64,000 nucleotides of DNA from Arthrobacter sp. Bi83 (lineage in GTDB: Bacteria; Actinomycetota; Actinomycetes; Actinomycetales; Micrococcaceae), in contig NZ_CAKKLY010000027.1 of NCBI RefSeq assembly GCF_918698095.1, positions 1 through 64,000 on the forward strand. Direction: 5' to 3'. Positions within the stretch are counted from its first letter, which is position 1, and each line of letters starts with the position of its first letter. The translations under genes and the position numbers were made by a program. The notes beneath the pieces are model-generated. The model was not told where the DNA came from, ran no database searches, and saw only the letters and a list, made by a program, of their open reading frames with translations. Below are positions 56,190-64,000 of this stretch, piece by piece.

Positions 56190-57422
56190 ATGACTTCTTC
56201 AATTGGAATCGTTGGTGCGGGACAGTTCGCAGGCGTATTCGCCAAGCTCTTCGCCGCCCACCCCGGAATCTCAGACATCTATCTCACCGACCTCATCACT
56301 GAGCGTGCAGAGGCCCAAAGCAGCAGCGCCGGCGCGTCAGGGACGTTCGACAGCTTCGAGGCAATGCTTGAAAGCGACGTCGACGCCGTAGCGATCTTCA
56401 CCCAGCGCTGGACCCACGGACCCCTGGTGCTGCAGGCGCTGCGCGCCGGCAAGCACGTCTACTCCGCCGTGCCGATGGCGATCTCCGAAGAGGAGATCGC
56501 AGAAATTATCGAAGCGGTCCGCGAGACCGGGCTGACGTACATGATGGGTGAGACCAGCTACTACAACCCGGCAACCGTCTTTGCCCGCAAGAAGAATGCC
56601 GAGGGTGCCTTCGGTCGGATCTTCTACGCTGAGGGCGACTACGTCCACGACATGGACCTCGGCTTCTACGACGCCTACCAGTACAGCGGCGGCGAAAACT
56701 GGAAGCGCACCGCCAGCTACCCGCCCATGCTCTACCCCACCCACTCCGTGGGCGGGGTGCTCGGAGCAACCGGCTCCCACGCCGTCAGCGTCAGCTGCGT
56801 CGGGGTCCGGGATGAGCGCGGCGACGGCGTCTTTGACCGTGAGGTGAGCATGTTCGCCAACGACTTCTCCAACGCCAGCGCACTGTTCGAACTCGCCGGC
56901 GGCGGGTCCATGCGCATCAACGAGTTCCGCAGGGTGGGCTACCCTTCCCACCTGCGCGAGAGCCGCTTCCGCTACTTCGGCACCGAGGCAAGCATGGAAC
57001 AGCTCGCCCTGGTCAGCGTCTGGCAGGACAAGCACGCCGTGACAGACATCAGTGACCAGCTCGAGACCCAGGCAACCATGGACGCGGATGACCCGATGTT
57101 GGCCGACGTGGCCCCTGCTCTGCGCGATGCCTTTATTTCCGGCATGGCATCCGTGCATGACGCGGGACGGCTGCCGGCGGAGTTCCGCGGCCTGGCCAAC
57201 GGCCACGAGGGCAGCCACCACTTCCTCGTGGACGACTTCGTCACCGCCATCAACACCGGCACACTGCCTCCGGTCAACGCCTGGGAAGCGGCCCGCTACA
57301 CGCTTCCCGGCATTGTGGCCCACCAGTCGGCCCTGCGCGGCGGCGAACGCCTGCCGGTGCCCGACTTCGGCGACGCTCCGGCAGAGCTGCCCCGCCCGGT
57401 ACTTCGCGAGTCCGCCAAGTGA
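56190..57422 (+). CDS. Gfo/Idh/MocA-family NAD(P)-dependent oxidoreductase
   Basis: 410 residues from ATG 56190; no ribosome site precedes it. N-terminal Rossmann fold SIGIVGAGQFAGVFAKLFAAH, the family segment VDAVAIFTQRWTHGPLVLQALRAGKHVYSAVPMAI (EKP-like region, here SAVP), then the alpha/beta domain. It acts on a sugar or polyol; the substrate cannot be told. Divergent from the importer with a shared operator pair and followed 12 bases later by the LacI regulator, so all are probably one regulon. Confidence 0.9.
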   Translation: MTSSIGIVGAGQFAGVFAKLFAAHPGISDIYLTDLITERAEAQSSSAGASGTFDSFEAMLESDVDAVAIFTQRWTHGPLVLQALRAGKHVYSAVPMAISEEEIAEIIEAVRETGLTYMMGETSYYNPATVFARKKNAEGAFGRIFYAEGDYVHDMDLGFYDAYQYSGGENWKRTASYPPMLYPTHSVGGVLGATGSHAVSVSCVGVRDERGDGVFDREVSMFANDFSNASALFELAGGGSMRINEFRRVGYPSHLRESRFRYFGTEASMEQLALVSVWQDKHAVTDISDQLETQATMDADDPMLADVAPALRDAFISGMASVHDAGRLPAEFRGLANGHEGSHHFLVDDFVTAINTGTLPPVNAWEAARYTLPGIVAHQSALRGGERLPVPDFGDAPAELPRPVLRESAK

Positions 57423-57434
57423 AACGCCGATAGC

Positions 57435-58499
57435 ATGGTTGCCATGCCGCACCCGACCTCACAAGCCAAGCCCATCACACGCGACGATGTTGCCCGGCTG
57501 GCAGGGGTCAGCAGCGCCGTCGTTAGTTACGTGGTCAACGGCGGGCCCCGGGCCGTTTCCCCTGCGAACGAGGCCAAGGTGCGGCAGGCAATCAGGGCGC
57601 TGGGCTACCGGCCCAACGCGGCAGCCAGGGCACTTGCCTTAGGTTCCAGTGAGATGCTCGCCATGATCATCCCCGATGCCCTGAATCCGTTTTTCGCCTC
57701 GCTCGCCCGCGCCGTCGAGAACGCCGCGGCCGAGCGGGGCTACACCCTCCTGCTGGCGGACTCTCAGGCTTCGCTGCGGACAGAGCGCCGCCTCATCAAG
57801 AACTTCGCCGCCCGGAAGGTGGACGGACTGTTCCTCTGGAGCGAACTGTCCGATCCCGATCTGATGGACCTTGAACAGGCAGACATCCCCGTAGTGCTCC
57901 TGAACCACAGCACCGACCTTGCCACAGCAGGCAGTCCCGCCGTCATGAAACACAGCGCGGGAGACCACGACGCCAACTCCGTCGGAGTAGCCTTCCGGGA
58001 CGGAGCGCGCATGGCGGTTGAGCACCTCATCAGCCACGGCCACGAACGCATCGGGCTGGTCATGGGCAACACTGCTGGCGGCGACCTCGACGCACGCGAG
58101 GTCGGGTGGCGCCAGGGCATTCAGGACGCCGGCCTCACCCCGGGCCCGATCGTTCGGGTTCCGTTCACCCGCGAGGGCGGGTACCGCGCCGGGCAGGAGC
58201 TGCTGGCCCGCAGCGAGCGGCCGACCGCGGTCTTCGTCAGCTCCGACCAGCAGGCAGTTGCTCTGCTCTGCGCCCTCCAGGAGGGCGGCCTGCGGGTGCC
58301 GGAGGACCTCGCGGTGTTCTCCTTCGACGGCTCACCCGAAGCTGAATACACCTGGCCCCGGCTCAGCACAGTCGCCCAGCCCGTCAAGGACATGGCCCAA
58401 GCCGCCCTCGATGCCCTCCTGGCGCCGCCCGGAAAAGAAACTCAGACCAATATCTTCCCCGCCGAACTCGTACTGCGCACTTCCTGCGGCTGCCACTGA
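57435..58499 (+). CDS. LacI-family transcriptional regulator of the galactoside region
   Basis: 354 residues from ATG 57435 (ATG 57444 also possible). HTH TRDDVARLAGVSSAVVSYVVNGG, hinge RPNAAARALALGSSEMLAMII, sugar domain ending VFSFDGSPEAEYTWPRLSTVAQP. An insertion around residues 160-185 (ATAGSPAVMKHSAGDHDANS) lengthens the sugar domain. Candidate repressor for CTACGCGCGTAG-type sites at 56081 and 56156. Downstream of the oxidoreductase, upstream of the GH32 gene. Confidence 0.92.
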   Translation: MVAMPHPTSQAKPITRDDVARLAGVSSAVVSYVVNGGPRAVSPANEAKVRQAIRALGYRPNAAARALALGSSEMLAMIIPDALNPFFASLARAVENAAAERGYTLLLADSQASLRTERRLIKNFAARKVDGLFLWSELSDPDLMDLEQADIPVVLLNHSTDLATAGSPAVMKHSAGDHDANSVGVAFRDGARMAVEHLISHGHERIGLVMGNTAGGDLDAREVGWRQGIQDAGLTPGPIVRVPFTREGGYRAGQELLARSERPTAVFVSSDQQAVALLCALQEGGLRVPEDLAVFSFDGSPEAEYTWPRLSTVAQPVKDMAQAALDALLAPPGKETQTNIFPAELVLRTSCGCH

Positions 58500-58714
58500 A
58501 ACACACGGCTTCAACGCTGCGCTAAGGCGACAACCTGCCGGGGGGCCGGCATCCCCCAGCACTGGGAGAACCCGCCCCTCCGGGGTGCACGTCCGTCCGC
58601 AACCGCCCACCGGCGGGTGCGTTTCCTTGATGACCGGAAGCCACCCGGCAGCCGCCGCGGCCGCCACCTGCGCGCAGCGTACCCCACCGATTACCCACAA
58701 AGGCACCCAACGTC

Positions 58715-60262
58715 ATGACTGCTAATCCCGCCCACGAGGATGACATCTTCAGGCCCGCCATCCACTACACGGCCAAAAACACCTGGCTGAACGACCCGAA
58801 CGGGCTCGTCTACCACGAGGGCATTTATCACCTCTATTACCAGAACAACCCCTTCGGGAACGTTTGGGGCAACATGTCCTGGGGCCACGCCACCTCGGTG
58901 GACCTGGTCAACTGGGACGAGCAGCCCGTGGCCATCCTCTGCGACGCCGAAGAGGACATCTTCTCCGGCAGCATCGTCATCGACCAGTACAACACCAGCG
59001 GCCTCGGCAACGGGCAGGCCGCCCCGCTGGTGGCAATTTACACCAGCGCCTACAAAGACAGCTCAGCCCGCCGCGGCACACAGGCCCAGTCCCTGGCCTG
59101 GAGCTCCGACGGCGGCTACACCTGGACGAAGCACCAGGGCAACCCCGTCCTCGACAGGAACTCCGCAGACTTCCGCGACCCGAAGGTGTTCCGCTATAGC
59201 GGCCCCCCGGGCAGCTATTGGGTCATGGTGGCAGTCGAAGCAAACGAGCACAAAGTGGTCATCTATAGCTCCGATAACCTTCGGGACTGGCACTACCTCA
59301 GCAGCTTCGGACCCGCCAACGCCACCGGCGGCGTCTGGGAGTGCCCTGACCTTTTCCCCTTGCCACTGGACGGCGACGAAGAGCAGACCAAATGGGTTCT
59401 CACCGTGAATCTCAACCCCGGAGGGCCCAATAGCGGATCAGGGGGCCAATACTTTGTCGGCCGCTTCGACGGCGTGGCCTTCACATCCCAAACAACAGTC
59501 ACCGACGGCAGCAACCAAACGGCCGACCTCGACACCTACCACTGGCTCGATTGGGGGCGTGACTACTACGCGGCCGTCTCCTTCAACGACGCACCCGACG
59601 GGCGCCGTCTCATGGTCGGCTGGATGAACAACTGGCAATACGGCGCCGCCATCCCGACCTGGCCATGGCGCAGTTCCATGTCACTCGTACGCGAAATCTC
59701 CCTGGTCACACATCAGGGCCAGCCCCGACTGTCCCAACGGGTCGCCGACGAATATCGAACCGGCAACGCACTGTCGGTGAGCACCTGGGCTGATCTTGCA
59801 ATAGATGAAGGAATGCGCCACCTGCACACCGGAGCGCCGGTAGAGATCATCGAGGTGATCTTCATCCCGGGATCCGCAGAGGAATTCGGACTCATCATTC
59901 GAGGCAACGGCACCGACGGCACACGCATCGGCATCCGTCCCTCCGAGAACCGGCTCATCATGGACCGGAAAAGCTCCGGCAACACGGAATTCCATGACGC
60001 CTTTGCTTCCACCGATACGGCACCACTGAAACAGGACTCTGACGGCTCATACACTCTCACCCTCTTCATCGACCACTGCTCAGTGGAAGTCTTCGCCCAA
60101 AACGGGCTGGTCACCATGACAGGCCTGATATTTCCCGGGCCGGACAGCACCCGTCTGTCGCTATACGCCAAAGGGGGGACCGCCACCGCCCCCTGCCTGA
60201 AAGTGACGCGACCCGCGGAGCCACCAGTGCGAATCGAAGAGCCACTGGTCCTGAGTCGGTAG
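58715..60262 (+). CDS. GH32 beta-fructosidase (levanase/invertase type)
   Basis: 515 residues, no signal peptide. Five-bladed propeller motifs: WLNDPNG with nucleophile Asp27, FRDPKVF with Asp155, WECPDLF with acid/base Glu209; then WMNNWQYGAAIPTWPWR and a C-terminal beta-sandwich with SVEVFAQNG. It hydrolyses terminal beta-fructofuranosyl bonds (sucrose, raffinose-family sugars, levan/inulin ends), here in the cytoplasm. With the GH36 enzyme, import of raffinose-like sugars is plausible: galactose removed first, then the sucrose part. It is 215 bases downstream of the LacI gene. Confidence 0.93.
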   Translation: MTANPAHEDDIFRPAIHYTAKNTWLNDPNGLVYHEGIYHLYYQNNPFGNVWGNMSWGHATSVDLVNWDEQPVAILCDAEEDIFSGSIVIDQYNTSGLGNGQAAPLVAIYTSAYKDSSARRGTQAQSLAWSSDGGYTWTKHQGNPVLDRNSADFRDPKVFRYSGPPGSYWVMVAVEANEHKVVIYSSDNLRDWHYLSSFGPANATGGVWECPDLFPLPLDGDEEQTKWVLTVNLNPGGPNSGSGGQYFVGRFDGVAFTSQTTVTDGSNQTADLDTYHWLDWGRDYYAAVSFNDAPDGRRLMVGWMNNWQYGAAIPTWPWRSSMSLVREISLVTHQGQPRLSQRVADEYRTGNALSVSTWADLAIDEGMRHLHTGAPVEIIEVIFIPGSAEEFGLIIRGNGTDGTRIGIRPSENRLIMDRKSSGNTEFHDAFASTDTAPLKQDSDGSYTLTLFIDHCSVEVFAQNGLVTMTGLIFPGPDSTRLSLYAKGGTATAPCLKVTRPAEPPVRIEEPLVLSR

Positions 60263-60303
60263 CGCTTAATGACCAATGAGTAGGGCTTCCCATGGGCAAT
60301 TCC

Positions 60304-60734
60304 TTAGATGTAATCCATCGCGACCAGAACAGTGCCAAGCAAGATGCCGCGGCCCAATCCGTTGTCAATTTCGAGGCGGCCCGAGTGAGAGATAGCGCCT
60401 GAGGCCCGATGCGCGGGCCGACGACTACCTGAGCCACGTACTGCTTCAAGGAGCGCCTAGCCTTCGCCCGCTCAGGTGTGATGAGGTTTTGAAGCGCCGT
60501 GTCGATCCCTGGCAGATAGCAGTCCTCGCCAGGAGTGAAGAACAGACGGCACTCAACGATTGTCGAGTCCACCATTCGCTTGTCGAGCCGCTGGTCTCCG
60601 ATCCCGGTAATGCGCCACGTGTCCGCAGATTGATCCCCTTCCGGACATGTAGTGGCCGTGCAGACGACTTTGGACATTGCGTGCAACGACTTCGGAAAAT
60701 GACAGCTATTGTGCTCTGCGCCACACGCATCCAT
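60304..60734 (-). pseudogene. Possible frameshifted hypothetical gene
   Basis: From ATG 60734 a frame reads through MVDSTIVECRLFFTPGEDC, YLPGIDTALQNLITPERAKA and RRSLKQYVAQVVVGPRIGP. Near 60400 that frame loses sense, while the next frame continues with SGAISHSGRLEIDNGLGRGI and LLGTVLVAMDYI before a TAA at 60304-60306. The two together would make about 143 residues. I recognise no family. Composition differs from the neighbours, suggesting acquired DNA. The alternative is chance open frames; the Gly/Leu-rich ending looks protein-like. Confidence 0.35.
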
Positions 60735-60736
60735 AA

Positions 60737-60757
60737 TAAACGAAAGCCTTTCGTTTA
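60737..60757. promoter_or_regulatory. Perfect 21-bp palindrome upstream of the permease gene
   Basis: TAAACGAAAG, centre C, CTTTCGTTTA: ten perfect pairs, 27 bases before the GTG start at 60785 and three bases from the start of the divergent remnant. Too close to the start to be a terminator; an operator or leader element is more likely. Confidence 0.65.
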
Positions 60758-60784
60758 GCTGGGCTCCCAAGAAAGGACGGACTA

Positions 60785-62242
60785 GTGCCGGATACCCAAA
60801 CCAGACCACCGACGTCGTCCGCGGACGGCGCCCTCAAGCGCAATGCCCTCGGTACGGGCGGCATCGCCTTCCTCGTCATCTCGGCAGCGGCGCCGCTGAC
60901 CGTCATGGCAGGCGTGGCGCCGGTAGCCATCGGCGTGGGCGGCATCGGCGCCCCGGCCGGCTACCTGCTGGCGGGCATCGTGCTCACCCTCTTTGCCATC
61001 GGCTTCATGGCCATGACCCGCCACGTCAAGGCATCCGGCGGATTCTACACCTACATTTCGCTGGCCACGGGCAAGACCGTGGGGCTGGCCTCCGCCATCC
61101 TGGCGATCGTCTCCTACAACTGCCTCCAGATCGGTGTGTACGGCCTCTTCGCCGTCCAGACCCACGACATGTTCAAAGTGCTCTTCGGGCTCGAGGTGCC
61201 GTGGCCGGCCATCGCGCTGGCCGCCGTCGCAGCCGTGTGGTTCCTCGGCTACCGGGGGATCGACGTAGGGGCTAAGGTACTCGGAGTGCTCCTCGTGGCC
61301 GAGACGGGCATCCTCGCCGTGATGGGGGTGGGCATCCTCAGCAGCGGCGGAGCCCACGGGATCAGCGTGGGTTCCTTCAGCCCGGACCAGGCGTTCGGAC
61401 CTGGCGTCCTGGCGATCCTTGGCATCTGCTTCGCCGCCTTCATGGGCTTTGAGTCCACCGTGCTGTACCGTTCCGAGGCCCGAAACCCGGACAAATCCGT
61501 GCCGCGGGCCATGTACATCGCCGTCGGCTTCATGTCCGTTTTCTACGCCTTCATTGTGTGGACCGTGGTCCAGGCGTACGGCGAAGACCGCGCCGTGCAA
61601 GCCGCGGGTGAACTGGGCGGCGGGATGTTCTTCCAGACCATCAACCACTACGTGGGCCCGTGGGCGGAAGTGGTCATGTACCTCCTGATCGTCACCAGCG
61701 TCTACGCTTCGCAGCTGGCCTTCCACAACGCCATCAACCGCTACGTGTACATGCTGGCCCGCGACGGCGTGTTGCCCGCCTTCCTCGGCCGGACCCACCA
61801 CCGGTTCCAGTCCCCGCACCGGGCAGGCCAGCTGCAGACCGTCCTGGCCGCGGTGGTCATCACCATCTGCGCCCTGCTCAACGCAGATCCCTACCAGCAG
61901 CTGCTGATCTGGGTGAACACGCCGGGAATTTTTGGCATCGTGGGGCTCCAGGGTCTGGTGTCGGTCGCGGCGTTCCTCTACCTGCGCCGGAACCCCGCCG
62001 CCGCGACGCACAAGCTGATGGTGCCGCTCAGCCTGGCCTCGGCGATTCTGCTCTTCGGTGTGGTGCTGCTGATCGGCCTGAACATCGAGCTGCTCACGTT
62101 CGCCGACGCACTGACCAACACCATCCTGATCCTGGTGACGCCCCTCGTCTTCATTGCCGGGCTCCTGGCCGCCCGCTGGGTGCGCCGCCACCGTCCCGCG
62201 ATCTTCGCGCAGATTGGAAGCTTCGAAACCCATGAATCCTGA
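60785..62242 (+). CDS. APC-superfamily amino acid/amine permease
   Basis: 485 residues, about 12 membrane helices, from GTG 60785 with AAAGGA seven bases upstream. ISAAAPLTVMAGVAPVAIGVGG in helix 1 and FMGFESTVLYRSEARNPDKSVPRAMY mark the family; it resembles the permease at 871 in both segments. It overlaps the amidohydrolase gene by 11 bases, so the two form a transport-plus-hydrolysis pair, perhaps for an N-acyl or cyclic amide amino-acid derivative. Substrate unknown. Confidence 0.9.
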   Translation: MPDTQTRPPTSSADGALKRNALGTGGIAFLVISAAAPLTVMAGVAPVAIGVGGIGAPAGYLLAGIVLTLFAIGFMAMTRHVKASGGFYTYISLATGKTVGLASAILAIVSYNCLQIGVYGLFAVQTHDMFKVLFGLEVPWPAIALAAVAAVWFLGYRGIDVGAKVLGVLLVAETGILAVMGVGILSSGGAHGISVGSFSPDQAFGPGVLAILGICFAAFMGFESTVLYRSEARNPDKSVPRAMYIAVGFMSVFYAFIVWTVVQAYGEDRAVQAAGELGGGMFFQTINHYVGPWAEVVMYLLIVTSVYASQLAFHNAINRYVYMLARDGVLPAFLGRTHHRFQSPHRAGQLQTVLAAVVITICALLNADPYQQLLIWVNTPGIFGIVGLQGLVSVAAFLYLRRNPAAATHKLMVPLSLASAILLFGVVLLIGLNIELLTFADALTNTILILVTPLVFIAGLLAARWVRRHRPAIFAQIGSFETHES

Positions 62243-63863
62243 TTTGATCATCCTGGCCGATACCATCCACACGATGGATGGCAGTCCCGCCCAAAGTCCT
62301 GCGCTGCAGGCGGTGGCAGTCCAGGACGGCGTGATTGCCGCCGTCGGAAGCCGTTCCGACGCCGAAAACTGGCCGGCCGCGGAGGTCATCGACTTCGGTG
62401 CCGCCGTGCTGACGCCCGGGCTGGTGGACTGCCACGTCCACCCTGTTTTCGGACTGGAACTGACGCGCGGCACCGACCTGTCCGGCGCCGCCGACCTCGC
62501 CGGCGTGCGCGCACTGTTGCGTGCCGAAGCGGAAGCAGCCCCCTCGGGGGACTGGGTGCGGGGCTGGGGCCTGGACCCCAATGTGTTCGGATCCGCCGCG
62601 GCCCATCGCGAGCTGATTGACGACGTCGTCTCCGGGCGTCCGTGCCTCATCCGCCTCTTCGACGGGCATTCCGCGCTGGCCAGTTCCGGGGCACTCGAAC
62701 TGGCGGGGATCACCGGACCGCGGGCGTTCGACCAGGCGTCAGAAGTGGTGTGCGACCACAGCGGCAGGCCCACCGGGCTCCTGCTGGAGGCCGCTGCCAT
62801 CGAACTCGTGGCACAGGTAATGCCGGCGGAGTCCTTCGACGAACGGAAGGCGAGGCTGGCCGAATTCTTCACGCAGTTCGCGCGGTCCGGGCTGACGGGG
62901 GCGCACGTGATGGACTGCGGGGAGGGTTCACTGGAGCTTTTCCGGGCACTCGAAGACGACCTGGACGGCGGGCTCCCGCTGCGCCTGCGGATCTCGCCGT
63001 GGTGCATGCCCGGCAGCGGCGAGGAAGACTGGCAGCGGCTTGCGGAACAGATCGGACTCGGCGGACGACGCTGGGAGGTGGCAGGCATCAAGCTGTTCGT
63101 TGACGGGACGGTGGACAACGGCACCGCGTGGCTGTTCGAGCCCGACGCTTATGGGGCGTCGGTGGCCCCGTTCTGGCCGCGCCCCGAGGAGTACGCGGCC
63201 GCGGTGCGGTACTTCGCCGGCCGTGGCATTCCCACGGCCACGCACGCGATCGGCGACGCCGGAGTGGCTGCAGTCCTGGATGCCTTCGAGTCCCTGCCTC
63301 CCGGCGGACCGTCCGCCGTGCACCGAATCGAACACCTCGAAACTGTGCCGGACGCCCTCATCGGGAGGTTCTCCCGCTCGGGCCTGGTGGCCAGCATGCA
63401 GCCCACCCACTGCACGCACTACTCCCGCGCCGACCACACCGACAACTGGTCCACCCGGCTCGGACCGGAACGGGCCAATAACGCCTGGCGGTGTGCGGAC
63501 CTCCGCGCGGCGGGAACCACCCTGGGGCTCGGCTCCGACTGGCCCATCGCTCCGTTCGAACCGCTGCCCATCCTGGCGGACGCGCAATTACGACGGCGGT
63601 CTGGCCGCCCGGGCGAACAGCCGATCGTTCCGGGCCAGGCCCTCACGGCACTGCAGGCGCTCGAAGGCTACACCTCGCACGCTGCCATGGCTGCGGGGGA
63701 GTGGGCGGTCGCCGGGTCAGTCACCGTGGGCAAGCGTGCGGATTTCACTGTGTTCGACGTCGATCCGCTCTCGGTTGCCCCGGATGACCTGGCTGCCGCT
63801 CACGTGTTGGCGACGCTCGTGGACGGACGGGTGCAGCACCTGGCGGTGGAGGCGGTCAGGTAG
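62232..63863 (+). CDS. Amidohydrolase, YtcJ-like (amidohydrolase 3 family)
   Basis: 543 residues from ATG 62232; the longer frame lies inside the permease gene. Metal-binding start LTPGLVDCHVHPVFG, then SGRPCLIRLFDGHSALASS, AGIKLFVDGTVDNGTAWLF, THAIGDAGV, VHRIEHLE and the C-terminal TLGLGSDWPIAPFEPL with the metal Asp. All are hallmarks of the YtcJ group of amidohydrolases, which cleave amide or related bonds with a bound metal ion; physiological substrates are mostly unknown. Cytoplasmic. Probably acts on what the overlapping permease imports. Confidence 0.9.
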   Translation: MNPDLIILADTIHTMDGSPAQSPALQAVAVQDGVIAAVGSRSDAENWPAAEVIDFGAAVLTPGLVDCHVHPVFGLELTRGTDLSGAADLAGVRALLRAEAEAAPSGDWVRGWGLDPNVFGSAAAHRELIDDVVSGRPCLIRLFDGHSALASSGALELAGITGPRAFDQASEVVCDHSGRPTGLLLEAAAIELVAQVMPAESFDERKARLAEFFTQFARSGLTGAHVMDCGEGSLELFRALEDDLDGGLPLRLRISPWCMPGSGEEDWQRLAEQIGLGGRRWEVAGIKLFVDGTVDNGTAWLFEPDAYGASVAPFWPRPEEYAAAVRYFAGRGIPTATHAIGDAGVAAVLDAFESLPPGGPSAVHRIEHLETVPDALIGRFSRSGLVASMQPTHCTHYSRADHTDNWSTRLGPERANNAWRCADLRAAGTTLGLGSDWPIAPFEPLPILADAQLRRRSGRPGEQPIVPGQALTALQALEGYTSHAAMAAGEWAVAGSVTVGKRADFTVFDVDPLSVAPDDLAAAHVLATLVDGRVQHLAVEAVR

Positions 63864-63864
63864 A

Positions 63865-63888
63865 CCGGCAGCGCCGACGCGCTGCCGG
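63865..63888. terminator. Perfect hairpin between convergent genes
   Basis: CCGGCAGCGC, loop CGAC, GCGCTGCCGG: a 10-bp stem directly after the amidohydrolase stop and before the convergent partial gene. Probable shared terminator without a T-run. Confidence 0.65.
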
Positions 63889-63912
63889 CGAAAGGGTGCC
63901 CCGGCAGGACGG

Positions 63913-64000
63913 TCAGCCTTCCGAGTGGGCGCGGACGTCATCCTCCAACGCCGTGCGGAAGCCCAGGTTGCGTGAGACAGCCCTCGCCGTGGCCCGCACG
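63913..64000 (-). CDS. 3' end of a gene running off the right edge, possibly an IclR-type regulator
   Basis: Only the last 28 codons are visible: a helical stretch VRATARAVSRNLGF followed by RTALEDDVRAHSEG and a TGA at 63915-63913. The helix resembles the final helix of IclR-family regulators (pattern RxTAxxVSRxLG), which would suit a regulator next to a permease/amidohydrolase pair, but so little sequence gives weak support. Confidence 0.4.
   Translation of the reverse strand, partial: VRATARAVSRNLGFRTALEDDVRAHSEG

Larger units (their letters stand above)
60263..60784. other. AT-richer 522-base gap between GH32 and permease genes
   Basis: Visibly lower in GC than its flanks. It contains a probable frameshifted gene on the minus strand (60304-60734), a perfect 21-bp palindrome (60737-60757), and the ribosome site AAAGGA of the permease gene. 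No plus-strand gene is convincing. Confidence 0.5.

Noticed and set aside
60111..60809. 232-codon minus-strand open frame spanning the gap and the GH32 3' end
   Set aside because: Its last third is antisense to the well-supported GH32 gene. Only the part in the gap (60304-60734) is kept, as a possible frameshifted gene.

Overview
High-GC actinobacterial chromosome segment, most likely Arthrobacter or a close relative (Pseudarthrobacter/Paenarthrobacter, Micrococcaceae). The 638-residue copper amine oxidase at 6401-8317 matches the length and active-site numbering of Arthrobacter globiformis phenylethylamine oxidase, and gene content and codon use fit the same family. No rRNA, CRISPR array, prophage or insertion sequence was seen. 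The window is a mosaic of catabolic islands around a few housekeeping genes.

Layout. 1-9.7 kb: amine and nitrogen catabolism, with a truncated aldehyde dehydrogenase, an APC permease, an AmiS/UreI-type channel, NADP-glutamate dehydrogenase, a FeaR-like AraC regulator, a TetR regulator divergent from the amine oxidase, and a flavin reductase. 10-16 kb: phosphate uptake, with pstS-C-A-B under a PHO-box-like repeat, convergent with a Pit transporter and its PhoU-like partner. 16-17.2 kb: a conserved hypothetical gene and tRNA-Lys. 17.3-38 kb: an L-arabinose/arabinan utilisation region. It holds two paralogous LacI regulators, a YtfQRT/YjfF-type ABC importer, two GH43 and one GH51 arabinosidases, araB-araD-araA, and two broken arabinosidase genes (GH127 and GH51). 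Four near-identical LacI-type operators tie it together. An HtrA-like protease, hemA and another LacI regulator follow.

40.8-47.3 kb: a urease operon (ureABC-E-F-G-D plus a nickel transporter) whose junctions carry several different 15-18 bp tandem repeats and a dispersed REP-like repeat. 47.3-48.6 kb: a DNA glycosylase and a TetR regulator. 48.7-60.3 kb: an alpha-galactoside utilisation region with a GH36 alpha-galactosidase, a YghZ-like aldo/keto reductase, a CUT1-type ABC importer, a Gfo/Idh/MocA oxidoreductase, a LacI regulator and a GH32 fructosidase. It is probably for raffinose-family sugars and has its own operator pair. A decayed copy of the solute-binding protein gene lies inside it. 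60.3-64 kb: an AT-richer stretch with a probable frameshifted gene and a perfect 21-bp palindrome, then an APC permease, a YtcJ-like amidohydrolase and the 3' end of a convergent gene.

The least ordinary material is the arabinofuranoside regulon with its operators and decaying enzyme genes, the minisatellite-rich urease operon, the solute-binding-protein pseudogene, and the palindrome plus frameshifted gene near 60.3-60.8 kb. All functional calls come from reading translations and motifs; no database search was run.
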